Below are positions 1 through 9,145 of a stretch of DNA of 24,571 nucleotides, in pieces; position 1 is the stretch's first letter, and each line of letters opens with the position of its first letter. Both the position numbers and the translations under genes were made by a program. Under the pieces are notes generated by a model. It was given only the letters and a program-made list of their open reading frames with translations. It did no database searches and was not told where the DNA came from. Source of the DNA: Pleurotus ostreatus/Saccharomyces cerevisiae fusant (Eukaryota > Opisthokonta); NCBI GenBank assembly GCA_024196135.1, contig JAMQCK010000408.1:1-24571 (forward strand), given 5' to 3'.

Positions 1-1314
1 GCTCTCGCCGTCCGCCTTGGCCTCTACACAGACCAGATGGACGTGAACACCGCGTACCTCAACGGCGAGCTGCTACAGACGCTGTACATGCTTCCCCCAA
101 CCGGCGTCGACATCCGGGAGGGCTACTGCTGGCGACTCAAGAAGTCTGTCTATGGCCTCAAGCAGGCTGGTCGCGCGTGGAACCAGACGCTCCACAACAA
201 GCTCGACAAGCTCGGGTTTGTGCGCCTCAATGCAGAGACTTGCCTCTACGTCTTCCGGGACGGTAAGCAGGTCTGCTTCCTTGTCGTCTACGTCGACGAC
301 CTCCTCCTCGCCGCTACCTCACGTCCTTTTATGGACAGCATCAAGAAGAAGCTCTCGGCCTCCTTCAAGATGCGTGACTTGGGCCCGGCCAAGTACCTCC
401 TGGGCATCGAGATCATCCGGCACCCCGGCAAGCGTACTATCTCGCTCTCGCAGAGGAAGTACATCGACACCGTACTCGAGCGTTATGGCATGTCGGACTG
501 CTCAGGCGTCAGCACCCCCATGTCCACGAGCACCCGCATCTCTGCCGATGATCCTGATGACAACACCGTGCGCACTCATATGGCTTTGGTCCCTGGCGGT
601 CCCGTGGTCTCCTACCAGAGCGTGGTGGGCTCGCTCATGTACGGGATGATGGGCACCCGGCCGGACACCGCCTACGTGGTTGGGGTTCTTGGCCGCTATA
701 GCGCCGCCCCAAAGGCCTGCCACTGGGAACTGGCAAAGCGCGTCCTCCGGTATCTCAAGAAGACGCGCGACTGGTGCCTTGTCTACGATGGTGCCGATGC
801 GGGCATGGACCTCGACTTCCACGGCTACACCGACGCTGATTGGGGTGGGTGTAACGACACGTCCAAGTCCACCTCTGGCTTTGTGTTCATCTCAAGCCGA
901 GGCGCCATTGGTTGGTCCAGCAAGCGGCAGTCCATGGTCTCCCTCTCCTCTACGGAGTCTGAGTACATTGGTCTCGCTAATGCTGGTCAGCATTTGGCGT
1001 GGCTCCGCTCATTCTTCGAGGAGCTTGGACGCCCGCAGGCCGGTGCCACTGAGCTTAGGTGCGACAACCGCGCGGCCATCATCCTCAGCCAGGACGCCCA
1101 GTTCCGCGCCCGGACCAAGCACATCCAGCGGAAGTATCACTATGTCCGTGATGGTCTGGTTGCCACCGGCGAGTGCGTCGTCCTCTGGTACCCCACCGAC
1201 GAGATGGTCGCGGACATCTTCACTAAGGCACTACCTCATGAGAAGCATCTCAAGTTTTGCCAAGGTATGGGATTACGGCCAGACTCGAGTGGGAGTGTCA
1301 GAAGTGGTCATTAG
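1..1314 (+). CDS. copia-type Pol polyprotein, partial: reverse transcriptase and RNase H
   Basis: The frame is open from base 1, so the N-terminus lies outside the window. The product copies element RNA into DNA inside cytoplasmic virus-like particles. Directly visible are the copia RT signatures VNTAYLNGEL near base 40, SVYGLKQAGRAWN near 145-185 and the catalytic YVDD at 289-300. These are followed by the connection region and a copia RNase H with YTDADW, STESEY, CDNRAA and the terminal VADIFTKAL segment. No stop or frameshift interrupts the part seen, so this copy could be young. The stop (TAG, 1312-1314) lies about 17 nt inside the LTR, so the last residues are LTR-encoded. The reading is confident; whether the upstream half is intact cannot be judged. 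Confidence 0.95.
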   Translation, partial: ALAVRLGLYTDQMDVNTAYLNGELLQTLYMLPPTGVDIREGYCWRLKKSVYGLKQAGRAWNQTLHNKLDKLGFVRLNAETCLYVFRDGKQVCFLVVYVDDLLLAATSRPFMDSIKKKLSASFKMRDLGPAKYLLGIEIIRHPGKRTISLSQRKYIDTVLERYGMSDCSGVSTPMSTSTRISADDPDDNTVRTHMALVPGGPVVSYQSVVGSLMYGMMGTRPDTAYVVGVLGRYSAAPKACHWELAKRVLRYLKKTRDWCLVYDGADAGMDLDFHGYTDADWGGCNDTSKSTSGFVFISSRGAIGWSSKRQSMVSLSSTESEYIGLANAGQHLAWLRSFFEELGRPQAGATELRCDNRAAIILSQDAQFRARTKHIQRKYHYVRDGLVATGECVVLWYPTDEMVADIFTKALPHEKHLKFCQGMGLRPDSSGSVRSGH

Positions 1315-1480
1315 GGCGAGTCTGCCTCCAAGCAGGTCACATGACCTCAACTCTTGGAATTGCTTATGTAACTTCCTAGAGTTGAGGTCACCTGACTTTT
1401 CCCCACGCTTTGCCCGGGTGGGCCCGTACATACGCGTGTAGATACCTTTCCTTTCCCTCAGTCGCTATCTCACTAGCAGG
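1296..1480 (+). repeat. 3' LTR of the copia element (5' edge good, 3' edge approximate)
   Basis: It begins with TGTCAGAAG directly after a purine-rich tract. It contains a strong inverted repeat, GACCTCAACTCT at 1343-1354 against AGAGTTGAGGTC at 1378-1389: 12-bp perfect arms and a 23-nt spacer, with weaker pairing extending outward. The CA at 1479-1480 is only one possible end. Without the 5' LTR the length cannot be fixed. Confidence 0.55.
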
Positions 1481-2275
1481 AAGACTGAGGTCCTGCGCGT
1501 CCTGCGCTTCTTTAGCTCGTGAAAGTCCATCGATTCAGCGAATGGCGAAACGCACGCACAGTGGAATGGATCTGAAGAGCGGCAGCGTCAGTGGATCCTG
1601 GGCCTGAGGCTTGAAGCCTTCGGCGCGTATGAACAGTGGCACGAGCGTGCGGGCGCATCCGCCAGTTTACCATGCACCACATCGATTTTCTTTGGCCTTG
1701 CATCCCAAGCTTGCATGCGCCTCACGAATACACGAATGGCACGTATGCGTCCGAAGAACGCACTGTGTATGTGTGAGGTGTATGGGGTGCGCATAAAACC
1801 CGGAAAGTCCCGATCTCACCCGGCGTCGCAAAAGACGTGTAAGACATGGCATATGGGTTATTCGTTACGCGCGTACCCGTTTGTCTCGCCCTTAGAGAAA
1901 GGGTGTGATAGGTTCAGAGGATGCGATGGTCTCACCCAAAGATGCGCGAGAACCCACAAGTCCGGGCGCGTTACCGGGCAAGTCAAGATCCCGTGACATA
2001 GGCTGTTACAGCGTACGTCGGTACGGGTCAGCTTCCTCTCATGCACCCAGCTTGAATGGAGGCTTACACTCAGCGGGGAGGGGAAGAGCGAGAATGCGCA
2101 CGTGCGCGCGCGTGGAGGCGGACACATGGCTTCACACGAGGTTCAACTTTGTGGCGTCGAATCACAGCGGTACCCCACCGTCATGTCCTGACTGTATGCC
2201 TTGTTGCAACACAACGTACTTAAGTATATACGGCGCCGATGTTCAATAGCACTGCGACACCAATGATAACGAAAA
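1481..2275. other. intergenic region, no supported gene
   Basis: Several short open frames occur on both strands here (for example plus-strand 1715-1996 and 1905-2249). They have low-complexity translations, overlap each other and show no domain or splice logic. The right part is probably the 3' flank of the minus-strand F-box gene E. The first 50 or so bases may still belong to the copia LTR. Confidence 0.5.
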
Positions 2276-3751
2276 TCACGCGAACGAACTCGCGTCTGTG
2301 TACAAAATGCGAAGCTTTTGGACGGGTACAGAGTGAACGACGTGCGCGCGTGACCTGGAGAGGCAGAAGTCACGTAGCAGTGATCTTGACGCACCCGCAC
2401 GGAAACCGGAGAAGGTAGCTTCCTGGAGGTTCGGCATGTAGGCGGTTTCCTCGGTGACGGTCAGCATATGTGCCAAGATATCTGCGATGTTCCATATCCC
2501 GTCTGCAGTCCAGCCAGGTGCGACGAAGATTGTAGTGACGTTCGAGAGCAGATGTAGACACGGCCGAATGGTAGCTTCCTCGCAGGCGAGAGAGGTCGAC
2601 ACGTTGGACAGAGAGAAGGTGGTTAATGGCGCACTCGAGTCGGTACTGTCCAGCATGGCGTGCAACGCCCCGAATAAGGACCCATTCAAATCTTCGCGCA
2701 CATTGACGTCGCGGAGAAAGAGGGACTTCAAGGCGGGTGTGAAGATTCGCCACATAAGCGCGCAAGCGTTGCGTTCGAGGAGGAGGTCGGCGAGGGACGG
2801 GAGAATAATGGGGTGGGCTGGTTTCGCAAGATAATCGATAGAGAGGCCCACTTTGATGTGCAGGGAGACGAGATTGAAAGACGAGCCAGCCAGGGAGAGT
2901 TCGACGTACGAAGATGGTAAAGGCGGGTCGACGTCGATCCGCAGGTAGCGAAGAGAAGGCAGACAAAAGAAAGCATCTTCGAAGCTTGATTCTTTGCTAA
3001 GGCCGTCGCCGCAGAGAGATAGGTGCTCGAGTCCTAAGATGGATCCCAGCGCCGCAAGCCCAACGCCCTGAGAGTGGAAGAGAACGATCTCAAGGCGACG
3101 AAGAGATTGGAAACCATCGCTTGCAAGCACGTCTATGTCCGCCCATGGCATGTAAACCACAAGGGAGGCGAAGCGACATCTGTACGCGCTTGCGAAGTGG
3201 GATAAGTCCTGGAAGTCGCCGAGGTAATCCCACTTCACATGGAGTGGCGCGGTGTTGCAGAGAGACGCCTGGTGATAGAAGTGAGCCCAACGACTGTCGC
3301 GCAAGGTGCGTCCGGCGGCGGGCAGAAGGCGGTTGTGCTGAAGGTTCAGGTACGCCCATACGTCGACCATCGTACGCGCGACCGAGTTCCACCTGAAGCA
3401 CACCTTGCATATAGTTCTAGCGAAGTATGCAGCGCGATCGGAGGGGTCGTCGATTATGAAGGCCAATTGAGTGAAGATACACGATAAGTCGTCGTCGGAC
3501 AGCCAGCGAATTGGTGACAGCAAGGCTCCTAAGGCACGAAGCCGCGTCGTAAGAGCAATTTTGAGGTCGGCGAGTTTGACGAGCTCGTTATTGCACTCTA
3601 CAAGCGAACGCTGCAGGCCAGCGGACGAAGATTCCCAGTGCCGAAAGCGACTTCCGTTCTCTGTAGGATACGAGCGACCTCTGACGTCGTCTATGGTGAG
3701 GTCATGGTCGGTCGAGCGCAGTCTCTGAGCCAGCTTCGAGCTGAGCATCAC
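2276..3751 (-). CDS. F-box-like protein with LRR-like tail (gene E), intronless
   Basis: The 491-residue frame starts with ATG ATG at 3751. Residues 44-78 form a probable coiled coil. They lead into the basidiomycete F-box-like block LLSPIRWLSDDDLSCIFTQL (about 77-96) and its second half around CKVCFRWNSVARTM (115-128), which matches the usual 'PI..LP.E.L..IF' and 'VC..WR.IA' pattern. The remaining 350 residues are leucine-rich with LRR-like strands. Known F-box proteins recruit substrates to SCF ubiquitin ligases through Skp1; the substrate here is unknown. No intron is needed. The 5' end and its upstream flank were duplicated to 6772-6976. The neighbouring gene A runs divergently. The family assignment rests on pattern, not on a search. 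Confidence 0.75.
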   Translation of the reverse strand: MMLSSKLAQRLRSTDHDLTIDDVRGRSYPTENGSRFRHWESSSAGLQRSLVECNNELVKLADLKIALTTRLRALGALLSPIRWLSDDDLSCIFTQLAFIIDDPSDRAAYFARTICKVCFRWNSVARTMVDVWAYLNLQHNRLLPAAGRTLRDSRWAHFYHQASLCNTAPLHVKWDYLGDFQDLSHFASAYRCRFASLVVYMPWADIDVLASDGFQSLRRLEIVLFHSQGVGLAALGSILGLEHLSLCGDGLSKESSFEDAFFCLPSLRYLRIDVDPPLPSSYVELSLAGSSFNLVSLHIKVGLSIDYLAKPAHPIILPSLADLLLERNACALMWRIFTPALKSLFLRDVNVREDLNGSLFGALHAMLDSTDSSAPLTTFSLSNVSTSLACEEATIRPCLHLLSNVTTIFVAPGWTADGIWNIADILAHMLTVTEETAYMPNLQEATFSGFRAGASRSLLRDFCLSRSRAHVVHSVPVQKLRILYTDASSFA

Positions 3752-3833
3752 GTCGAAGATAGATGTGAGTGGAACTTGGGCGCCGCTGTCTCTGTTCCCA
3801 ACGGATCAACAGGATTCCCACGAGCGCGTGATC
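3615..3833 (-). repeat. parental copy of a dispersed duplication (5' end and upstream flank of gene E)
   Basis: This stretch holds the first 45 or so codons of gene E and about 80 bp upstream of its ATG. It aligns by eye with 6772-6976 in the same orientation. Shared blocks include GAAGATTCCC, CTCTGAGC and CACGAGCGCGTGATC, with scattered substitutions and small indels between them. Similarity ends abruptly on both sides. Confidence 0.75.
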
Positions 3834-3999
3834 GTGTACGACAATTTGTGGCGCTTAAAGAATCACATGCAACCACGTGTGCTCCATGGATCTCGTGGTC
3901 TTCGGTACCGATGCACAACTCTCCCCGTTCGCTGAAGGAGGAGTACGCTGAGATGAACTCAGGGACAGCATCGCAGTACCCAATGTCTCTTGTGCAATA

Positions 4000-4871
4000 A
4001 TGGCAGACCATTGGAAAGTTGACGCCGTTGGAGAAGTATTTGCATCGTCGTCCGGCATTGTCCTCCGCAATCCAACTCGTAATGGTCTTCTCTCCCTGTT
4101 CAAGATGCGAGTTCGCTGTATGCGTAAAGAACAAGCCAACTTGCCGTGCTTCCTACAGGTACACGGCTTCTCCTACACCGGCTCAAGCTCGCCCACCTGG
4201 GACACAGACGACTGGCCTGCAATTTCGAGCGACGAAGAAGACGAGCACACTGTACCAGAGAGGATCAATCTTAGCGTGGACTCTCTCACAATCGACGTCG
4301 GGAATGGGATAGAGGGCGTCCTCGGAAAAGTACATTTCCTCAACTTGGAGAACCTCGACGTACGGACGCAAGGGTGGAAGACGACTTGGAGCCTCGTCAG
4401 CCGTCTCCTACGCGACTCGAAGAAGTTGAAAATCTCGCATCCGTCGCGGCTTCTCCGGTAACATCACGCACTCTCCACGACTAGATACTGACGATAGACA
4501 GGCTGTTGGTCGCAGATTGAGAGCGACTTCCTACCTGCGCTGGAGAACTTGCATGTGGACTGGACTCTCATCCCCTGCATTGCGCAAGCAGCTGACTTTA
4601 CGCCAATACACCGGGTCACGCTGTTCATCCACAAGTACGACGCCGACCACGCGAGAGAGGAAGAGTACGAAAATGCGAGGCCCATCTTAGCGCATGGGCA
4701 CTGGCGAGAAGTTGTATTCATCGAGAAACCTTTCTGGAAACATGCCGGTGCGTTCTTATCTTAAAGTACGAAGTCAACTCAACTTCGGCAGAAGCACCAG
4801 CCGGACGAGCGCAACGACGGGCCCAGCTAGTGGCGAAGCTTGGTCTGCAATGGTGGCCGACTTTTGGGTAG
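4000..4871 (+). pseudogene. degenerate F-box/LRR-type paralogue of genes B and C (gene A)
   Basis: Three conserved 3' exons of the B/C family can be read here on the plus strand. The first (4000-4457) matches the large exon 3, including SRLLRDS, which is identical in C. The second (about 4502-4747) contains ESDFLPALENLHVDW and EEEYENARPILAHGHWREVVF, close to B's EEEEYERAAPVLHLPHWRRVAF. The third (4792-4871) ends at TAG. Intron 4748-4791 is canonical. The junction near 4458-4516 fails: with donor GTAACA at 4458, the acceptors CAG at 4501 and 4515 both break the frame. Shortly before the donor, coding sense moves to another frame (LEEVENLASVAAS, 4416-4454). The F-box and first exons are missing upstream. 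Only an unusual GAG acceptor at 4523 would keep the frame, so I call it a pseudogene. Confidence 0.7.
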
Positions 4872-4964
4872 AATGTTGAGCGGTGAAGGAGAGACTTGTC
4901 GGGCTTTCTTGCGCTACTTTGGACTTTCTTAAGCGAATCCTTGCATACGGTGTGTACCAAGTAA

Positions 4965-6122
4965 TCATTGTATATGTATAGTCAACCGCGAACCTAAAAA
5001 GGACAACTGCTTCGATACCGCGGATCGCAAACGACCTCGGTCTACCTCCGGCGAGTAGATATATACATTGAGCAGAAGCGTGCGCCCTACAACGAGGTGG
5101 CACCATCTTACCCAATCCACCTCGGATGGTCCATCCCCTTCGCAAAAGAAAGCGCATGCCTCCCCGCTGCAGAGCATCATAGAAGAGCACGACTTCGCAT
5201 ACACATGCAAGTCGACCGTTGTCAATGCCGGAAAAGAGCGTTCCTGCGTAGCCCTCATGATCCACATGAAGTCTTGGGCGAATGAGAGCTCCCGGCGAGA
5301 GTCGTCCCAAGGGTGGCGAACCTCGAATCGCACAGATTGCAGACGCGTCATCGCGGGCACGGAGAAAAATGCTACAAAGCGTCAATGCACGTCAAGGAGC
5401 GACCATGAACACTCACTATACATCTCTACTGACGTCAGAACGTCGACGTGGAGAATACGAAGAGTAGGCGCGACAAGGCGCAGAACGCGGCGCAGTGTCT
5501 CCCACGAGCAAAAGGCCGGTATGCGAAGGACCTCTATGAGAGGCGTTCGTCCGAACGCTTCGAAGAAAGCGCCGAGGTCACAAGCATGCCCGTCCGCGAA
5601 GACGAGATCGCGCAACAAAGGAAATCGCGCCCCAATTGTCGATGGAGTAATGGAGAAGGACGCGCAGAAAGCCAGCTCCAGAGTATGCAGCGTGAGCGCG
5701 ACTGGTGACAGCATGACGCCGAGCTCCTTCGAGGTGCGTGGACCTTCGTAAAGCGCTAAAGCGCAGAGTGATGGAAAGGACGACAAGGCGTCGCGAAGCG
5801 TGGAGGGGAGTAAGGTACGTGGGTCGGAGGGGGAGACACTCCATCGAAGGCATGTCACGTTGGAGAAAGCGGGAAGGTCCACGAGGGGGTGGATGACATG
5901 GAGTCGTCGAAGCCACGACGGTTGGAATTGACCATGGGCAAGCGCTCGAGAAAGCGATGCGATCGACGCCGGCGACGCAATGGATATGCTCGCAAAGAAC
6001 AAAGGCTTTGCCTCACGGGCAAGCGCCGTCGTGGTCCGTAGGAGCACCGCGAGGGTAGGCCTGTCGCTCTCGTGGACGACGAGGTAAAGAAGTTCAAGTG
6101 GGATGCGCGGGCAGACGACCAT
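4965..6122 (-). CDS. F-box-like protein (gene D), two exons
   Basis: Exons are 6122-5417 and 5371-4965. The intron (5416-5372, 45 nt) has a GTGAGT donor, an ATTGAC branch site and a TAG acceptor, and joins the frames in phase 1 to give 370 residues. The N-terminus PRIPLELLYLVVHES with TLAVLLRTTTALAREAKPLFF (about residues 5-42) fits the fungal F-box-like pattern. The rest is leucine-rich and LRR-like. The expected role is substrate recognition in an SCF ubiquitin ligase; no substrate can be inferred. The ATG (6122) lies 24 nt downstream of a TATA-like motif. D is convergent with pseudogene A, with 93 nt between the two stops. It is not a close paralogue of B or C. Confidence 0.75.
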
Positions 6123-6145
6123 GGTGCACAGGAGACAGCCGCACC

Positions 6146-6154
6146 CTTATAAAA
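6146..6154 (-). promoter_or_regulatory. TATA-like element of gene D
   Basis: On the minus strand this reads TTTTATAAG, ending 24 nt before the ATG at 6122. The spacing is short for a TATA box to start codon and implies a very short 5' leader or a downstream start. Support is by motif only. Confidence 0.35.
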
Positions 6155-6771
6155 GACATATTGCGGAGGATTTCAAAGACGCAAGAATATGTCTCGCCTG
6201 ATCGACGGCGCGCAATCGAATTCACATGACTAGTCATGGCCGTAGAGAGACGACAGCGTATTGTGCGTCGTGGGGGGACGATGGGTAATGAGGAAGAGGC
6301 GATACCATTCGATTTAAGTCGCGCAAGATAGAAAGGTCGCCGTTAGGTAGGGACAGAAGCCCATGAATGAGGGGGAGAGGCGTATTCCAAAAGGTGGACG
6401 ACTTCGACTGAGACCACTACACATGTCTTGAGATGGCGTCGGATGTCGGGGGTCGCGAAGAACTGGAACATGGCGTTGCCTTTTTTTGACCGAGGCGCCC
6501 GGTGGACCCGATAACCATAATAATGTCAGGCGCGAAGGGGAGAGTGAGTCCTAATACGGGTGAGCATGAAACATTGGGACGCACGCCTGCGCACCTTTCC
6601 GAAGTGAGTCCACATAACCATTCTGCGGTACAAAAACGACGAGGACATCGGTACGAGAGCGAGGAATGGCGTACGTATGTCGCATAGCACAGACCGGAGG
6701 CAAGGAAGGCGCGGGTGATGTCACAAGCGACCCTAACGGAGTCCATTGGGGGACGCGCACGACGTAATCGG
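6155..6771. other. intergenic region without supported gene
   Basis: The longest open frame (minus, 6417-6800) begins in the relic of gene E and then runs into sequence with no likeness to the parent protein, so it is a chance continuation. A T-rich run sits at 6481-6487. Nothing else is supported. Confidence 0.5.
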
Positions 6772-6976
6772 AGGGCAGCGGAGGAAGATTCCCGTGCCAA
6801 AAGCGCTTGTCGTTGTCTGTAGAATGCGGGCGACTTTTAACGTCGTCTTTGGAGAATGCATGGTTGGCCGAGTGTCGTCTCTGAGCTAGGTTGGTGCTAA
6901 GCTGTACGTCGATGGGGAAGTTGGACGACAGTCACTGGTCACAACGGGTCAGCAGGAGTCTCACGAGCGCGTGATC
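6772..6976 (-). pseudogene. relic copy of the 5' end of F-box gene E
   Basis: Read on the minus strand, it encodes a diverged version of E residues 2-41. LSTNLAQRRHSANHAFSKDD corresponds to LSSKLAQRLRSTDHDLTIDD, followed by VKSRPHSTDNDKRFWHGN against VRGRSYPTENGSRFRHWE. The start codon is changed to GTA, and similarity stops after the first 45 or so codons, so no protein can come from it. The copy also includes about 70 bp of the parental upstream flank. It lies just downstream of the 3' end of gene B. This is a fragment duplication, not a truncated ancestral gene, because the same breakpoints bound the match at 3615-3833. Confidence 0.75.
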
Positions 6977-7089
6977 ATAACCCGGGCCGACCCTTCGGAG
7001 GCTAGAACGCTCTCCAGGGCGGAAAAGCTGGCGAGGAGAAGCGCGGTATTTTCTGAGCAGTGGAGTAGACGAAAGACACCCGGAGCGTG

Positions 7090-8501
7090 TTACACGAATA
7101 CAAGCCAAGGTACGCCTACTTTATTCCTGAGGTGCGTGAGGCGCTGGGTCTGCAGCGCTTGGGAGCCTATATAACAGTCAGCGCAACTCGCACAAGAAGA
7201 AGGGGATGTTTACCTGAACCGGGGGAAAGCATGTACTTGAAGGCAACGCGCCGCCAATGGGGCAAGTGAAGCACAGGCGCCGCGCGCTCGTACTCTTCCT
7301 CCTCGGCAGCGTTCGCGTCATAGTTCTCGACCACGAGCTCGACTTGACCCGGAAAAATAAGCCCGTGAATTCCCTCAAGATGGTGAACCAGCGGCCAATG
7401 TACGTAGACAGTAGAAAGCGCCGTCAAAAGACAGTAAAAGGTGGTGAAGTTGGTGTCGCTCGCTTACAGACGAGCATTAGAAAAAGGAGTACAGGAGTAC
7501 GAGAGCTTACCTGTATGACTGCCTTTGTACAGTCGGACGGTTCGCAACTGGGCGGCGCAGTCCGAAAGCAGGCGCTCGACCGTTTGCCAATCACTGGCGC
7601 CAAGCCGGCCCGTAAAGAGGGTGAGTTCGACGAGGGAGGGGAAGTATAAGAACTTCACGAGATCGCGGATTCCCTCTCTCAGGTCGAGCTCGAGAGTGTC
7701 GGCAGCCATGACCACACGCAAGTCGTCATCGTCCGAACCAGAGGACCATCCCATGGGCTCCGTTGAATCGGTCCAGCTGTTGGTGACAATAAAGGACGCC
7801 TTTATCTTCACGTCTTTGAGCAGAGCAGACATGGGCTTTCCGACGGAGGGAGGGACGCGACTGAAGAGGAAGTGTAGCCCCTCTCGAGGCGCATTGAAGA
7901 TCGTCATTGCCAGAACCGGGGCGAGGAAGGCGTCCATAGTCGGCGTCGTCCACATATCCTTCATGCCGACGTACCAAGTTGCTCGGCCATGCTTTCCGAG
8001 AACAATGGAGGTGAGGTTACGGGGGGCGATGGCAGCCAGAAGCCTGACGAGCGCAATAGTGTCCTTCGTCCAATCGGAAGGGAAAATAAGAGTGCGTATG
8101 TATCGGTGGAAGTCACTGTCGGCCGAAGCTTCGGGGTGTCAATGGTACGTTCGGAGATCGCGGGCGAACACGTACGGGGAATGGCGACAGTGGTATTGAG
8201 CCCTGGTATAAACCGCAAGTGCTCCGATTCTTTATGGCGCGAAAATCAGGCTCGGTAGATTAAAAGCACCAAGCATCTTACCAATCAGTTTTCGGCGCTC
8301 CTCCAAAAGTAGCCACTCCCTGAACTCGAAGTATCGGTCATCCTTGACGGTGATTCGACGCCAGCGAATGGCGCGGGCGACATAGAGCATGGTTCTGCAT
8401 GTATTCGCGAAGTTCTGCAAATCTTGCGCATCACAGAACCCACATATGCGTGCAATGAGCTCGGGTGCAAGACTTTCCAGGGCAGAAGGAGTGGCAGACA
8501 T
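7090..8501 (-). CDS. F-box protein (gene B), five exons, paralogue of gene C
   Basis: Exons are 8501-8282, 8229-8176, 8128-7511, 7462-7214 and 7166-7090, giving 405 residues. All four introns (47-52 nt) are in phase 1. The F-box covers about residues 4-45 (SALESLAPELIARICGFCDA, then CRTMLYVARAIRWRRITV). It is followed by a FREW motif, the short exon-2 segment LRFIPGLNTTVAIP, and leucine-rich repeats including NAPREGLHFLFSR and YFPSLVELTL. The C-terminal exon was recovered only through splicing. Start 8501 was chosen because it is the only ATG just before the F-box. Three of the four acceptors (8230, 8129, 7463) are AAG rather than CAG or TAG; each is the only one keeping the frame. Predicted role: SCF substrate receptor. 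Confidence 0.75.
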
Positions 8502-9145
8502 GACAGAGATGGTGGTCAGGAGCAAAGATAAACGGATGCAAATTGCGCCCACCCTTTGCAATTTCGCTCACAAGAACCTGATTAGAAACAGGGTCATGGT
8601 CCACTAAGGTCGAAACTGCGTGTTACAACGTTCTTGAGCGAGCGCACGTATCCTTCGTTCTTCGCAAGTCCGTGGTCTGGAGCCAACATGGGGAGAACTC
8701 ATAGCCATCAAGTTACCATACACCAGTACGCTGGAGGCGACGCTGGATGTCACAGCCAAAAGTTCAGACGGACAAGAGAGAAACTCGGAAGCGACGCAGT
8801 CATTCGCTTTCTATAGAGCAGAGCAGGGAGGAAGGACACAGGTGTGCGCCGCAAAGGAGTACTCGGCGGGATCGGCCGTAGCCATCAGAGTTCCCACGTT
8901 GGTCAGCTTTCCCGCGCCCTCGTGATGAAGTGATGCAGAGCTATGCTGATTTGTGCGTCTCGAAACCCCTCCCTCGGCCCCCGAGTCTGAGTTGTGAAGC
9001 ATCGATGTGGTCTTCGCTGCGCTCCCTACACGGACACTTGGTGCGCATGATCATCAAGCTGTGCACGTGAACCTGTCGTGATCAATCTGTGACGCGCCAC
9101 GTGCTTCATGTTGAACTTTACCGGTGCACTAAGCATCTTAGTCCG
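8502..9145. other. flank between F-box gene B and the Helitron frame
   Basis: This stretch should contain the promoter of gene B and the 3' end of the Helitron, whose coding strand runs towards it. A GC-rich hairpin CTCGG-CCC-CCGAG lies at about 8973-8985, but I cannot place a convincing CTRR terminus after it. Short open frames (plus 8634-8816, minus 8811-9002) have no recognisable content. Confidence 0.4.

Larger units (their letters stand above)
1..1480 (+). mobile_element. Ty1/copia LTR retrotransposon, 3' part (5' end outside the window)
   Basis: The element enters the window inside its reverse transcriptase and runs through RNase H into the start of a 3' LTR. A purine-rich tract (1287-1295) lies directly before TGTCAG at 1296, the expected arrangement of a polypurine tract next to an LTR. 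The 5' LTR, gag, protease and integrase are not in the window, so neither the target-site duplication nor LTR identity can be tested. The 3' edge is uncertain: no clear inverted match to TGTCAG was found, and CA ends near 1480 or 1529 are both possible. Confidence 0.85.

Noticed and set aside
1715..2249. Two overlapping plus-strand frames after the copia LTR
   Set aside because: They overlap in different frames, with no homology or promoter and splice context.
3748..4134. 128-codon minus-strand frame upstream of gene E
   Set aside because: It lies opposite the start of relic A and includes the E upstream flank that is duplicated elsewhere. No splice junction links it to E.
4774..5385. 203-codon minus-strand frame overlapping gene D exon 2
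   Set aside because: It reads the second exon of D in a different frame. The spliced D frame (phase 1, GTGAGT donor) explains the region and is more protein-like.
8973..8985. GC-rich hairpin as the Helitron 3' terminus
   Set aside because: The stem is plausible, but no CTRR end followed by T was found at the expected short distance on the minus strand, so I do not call it.
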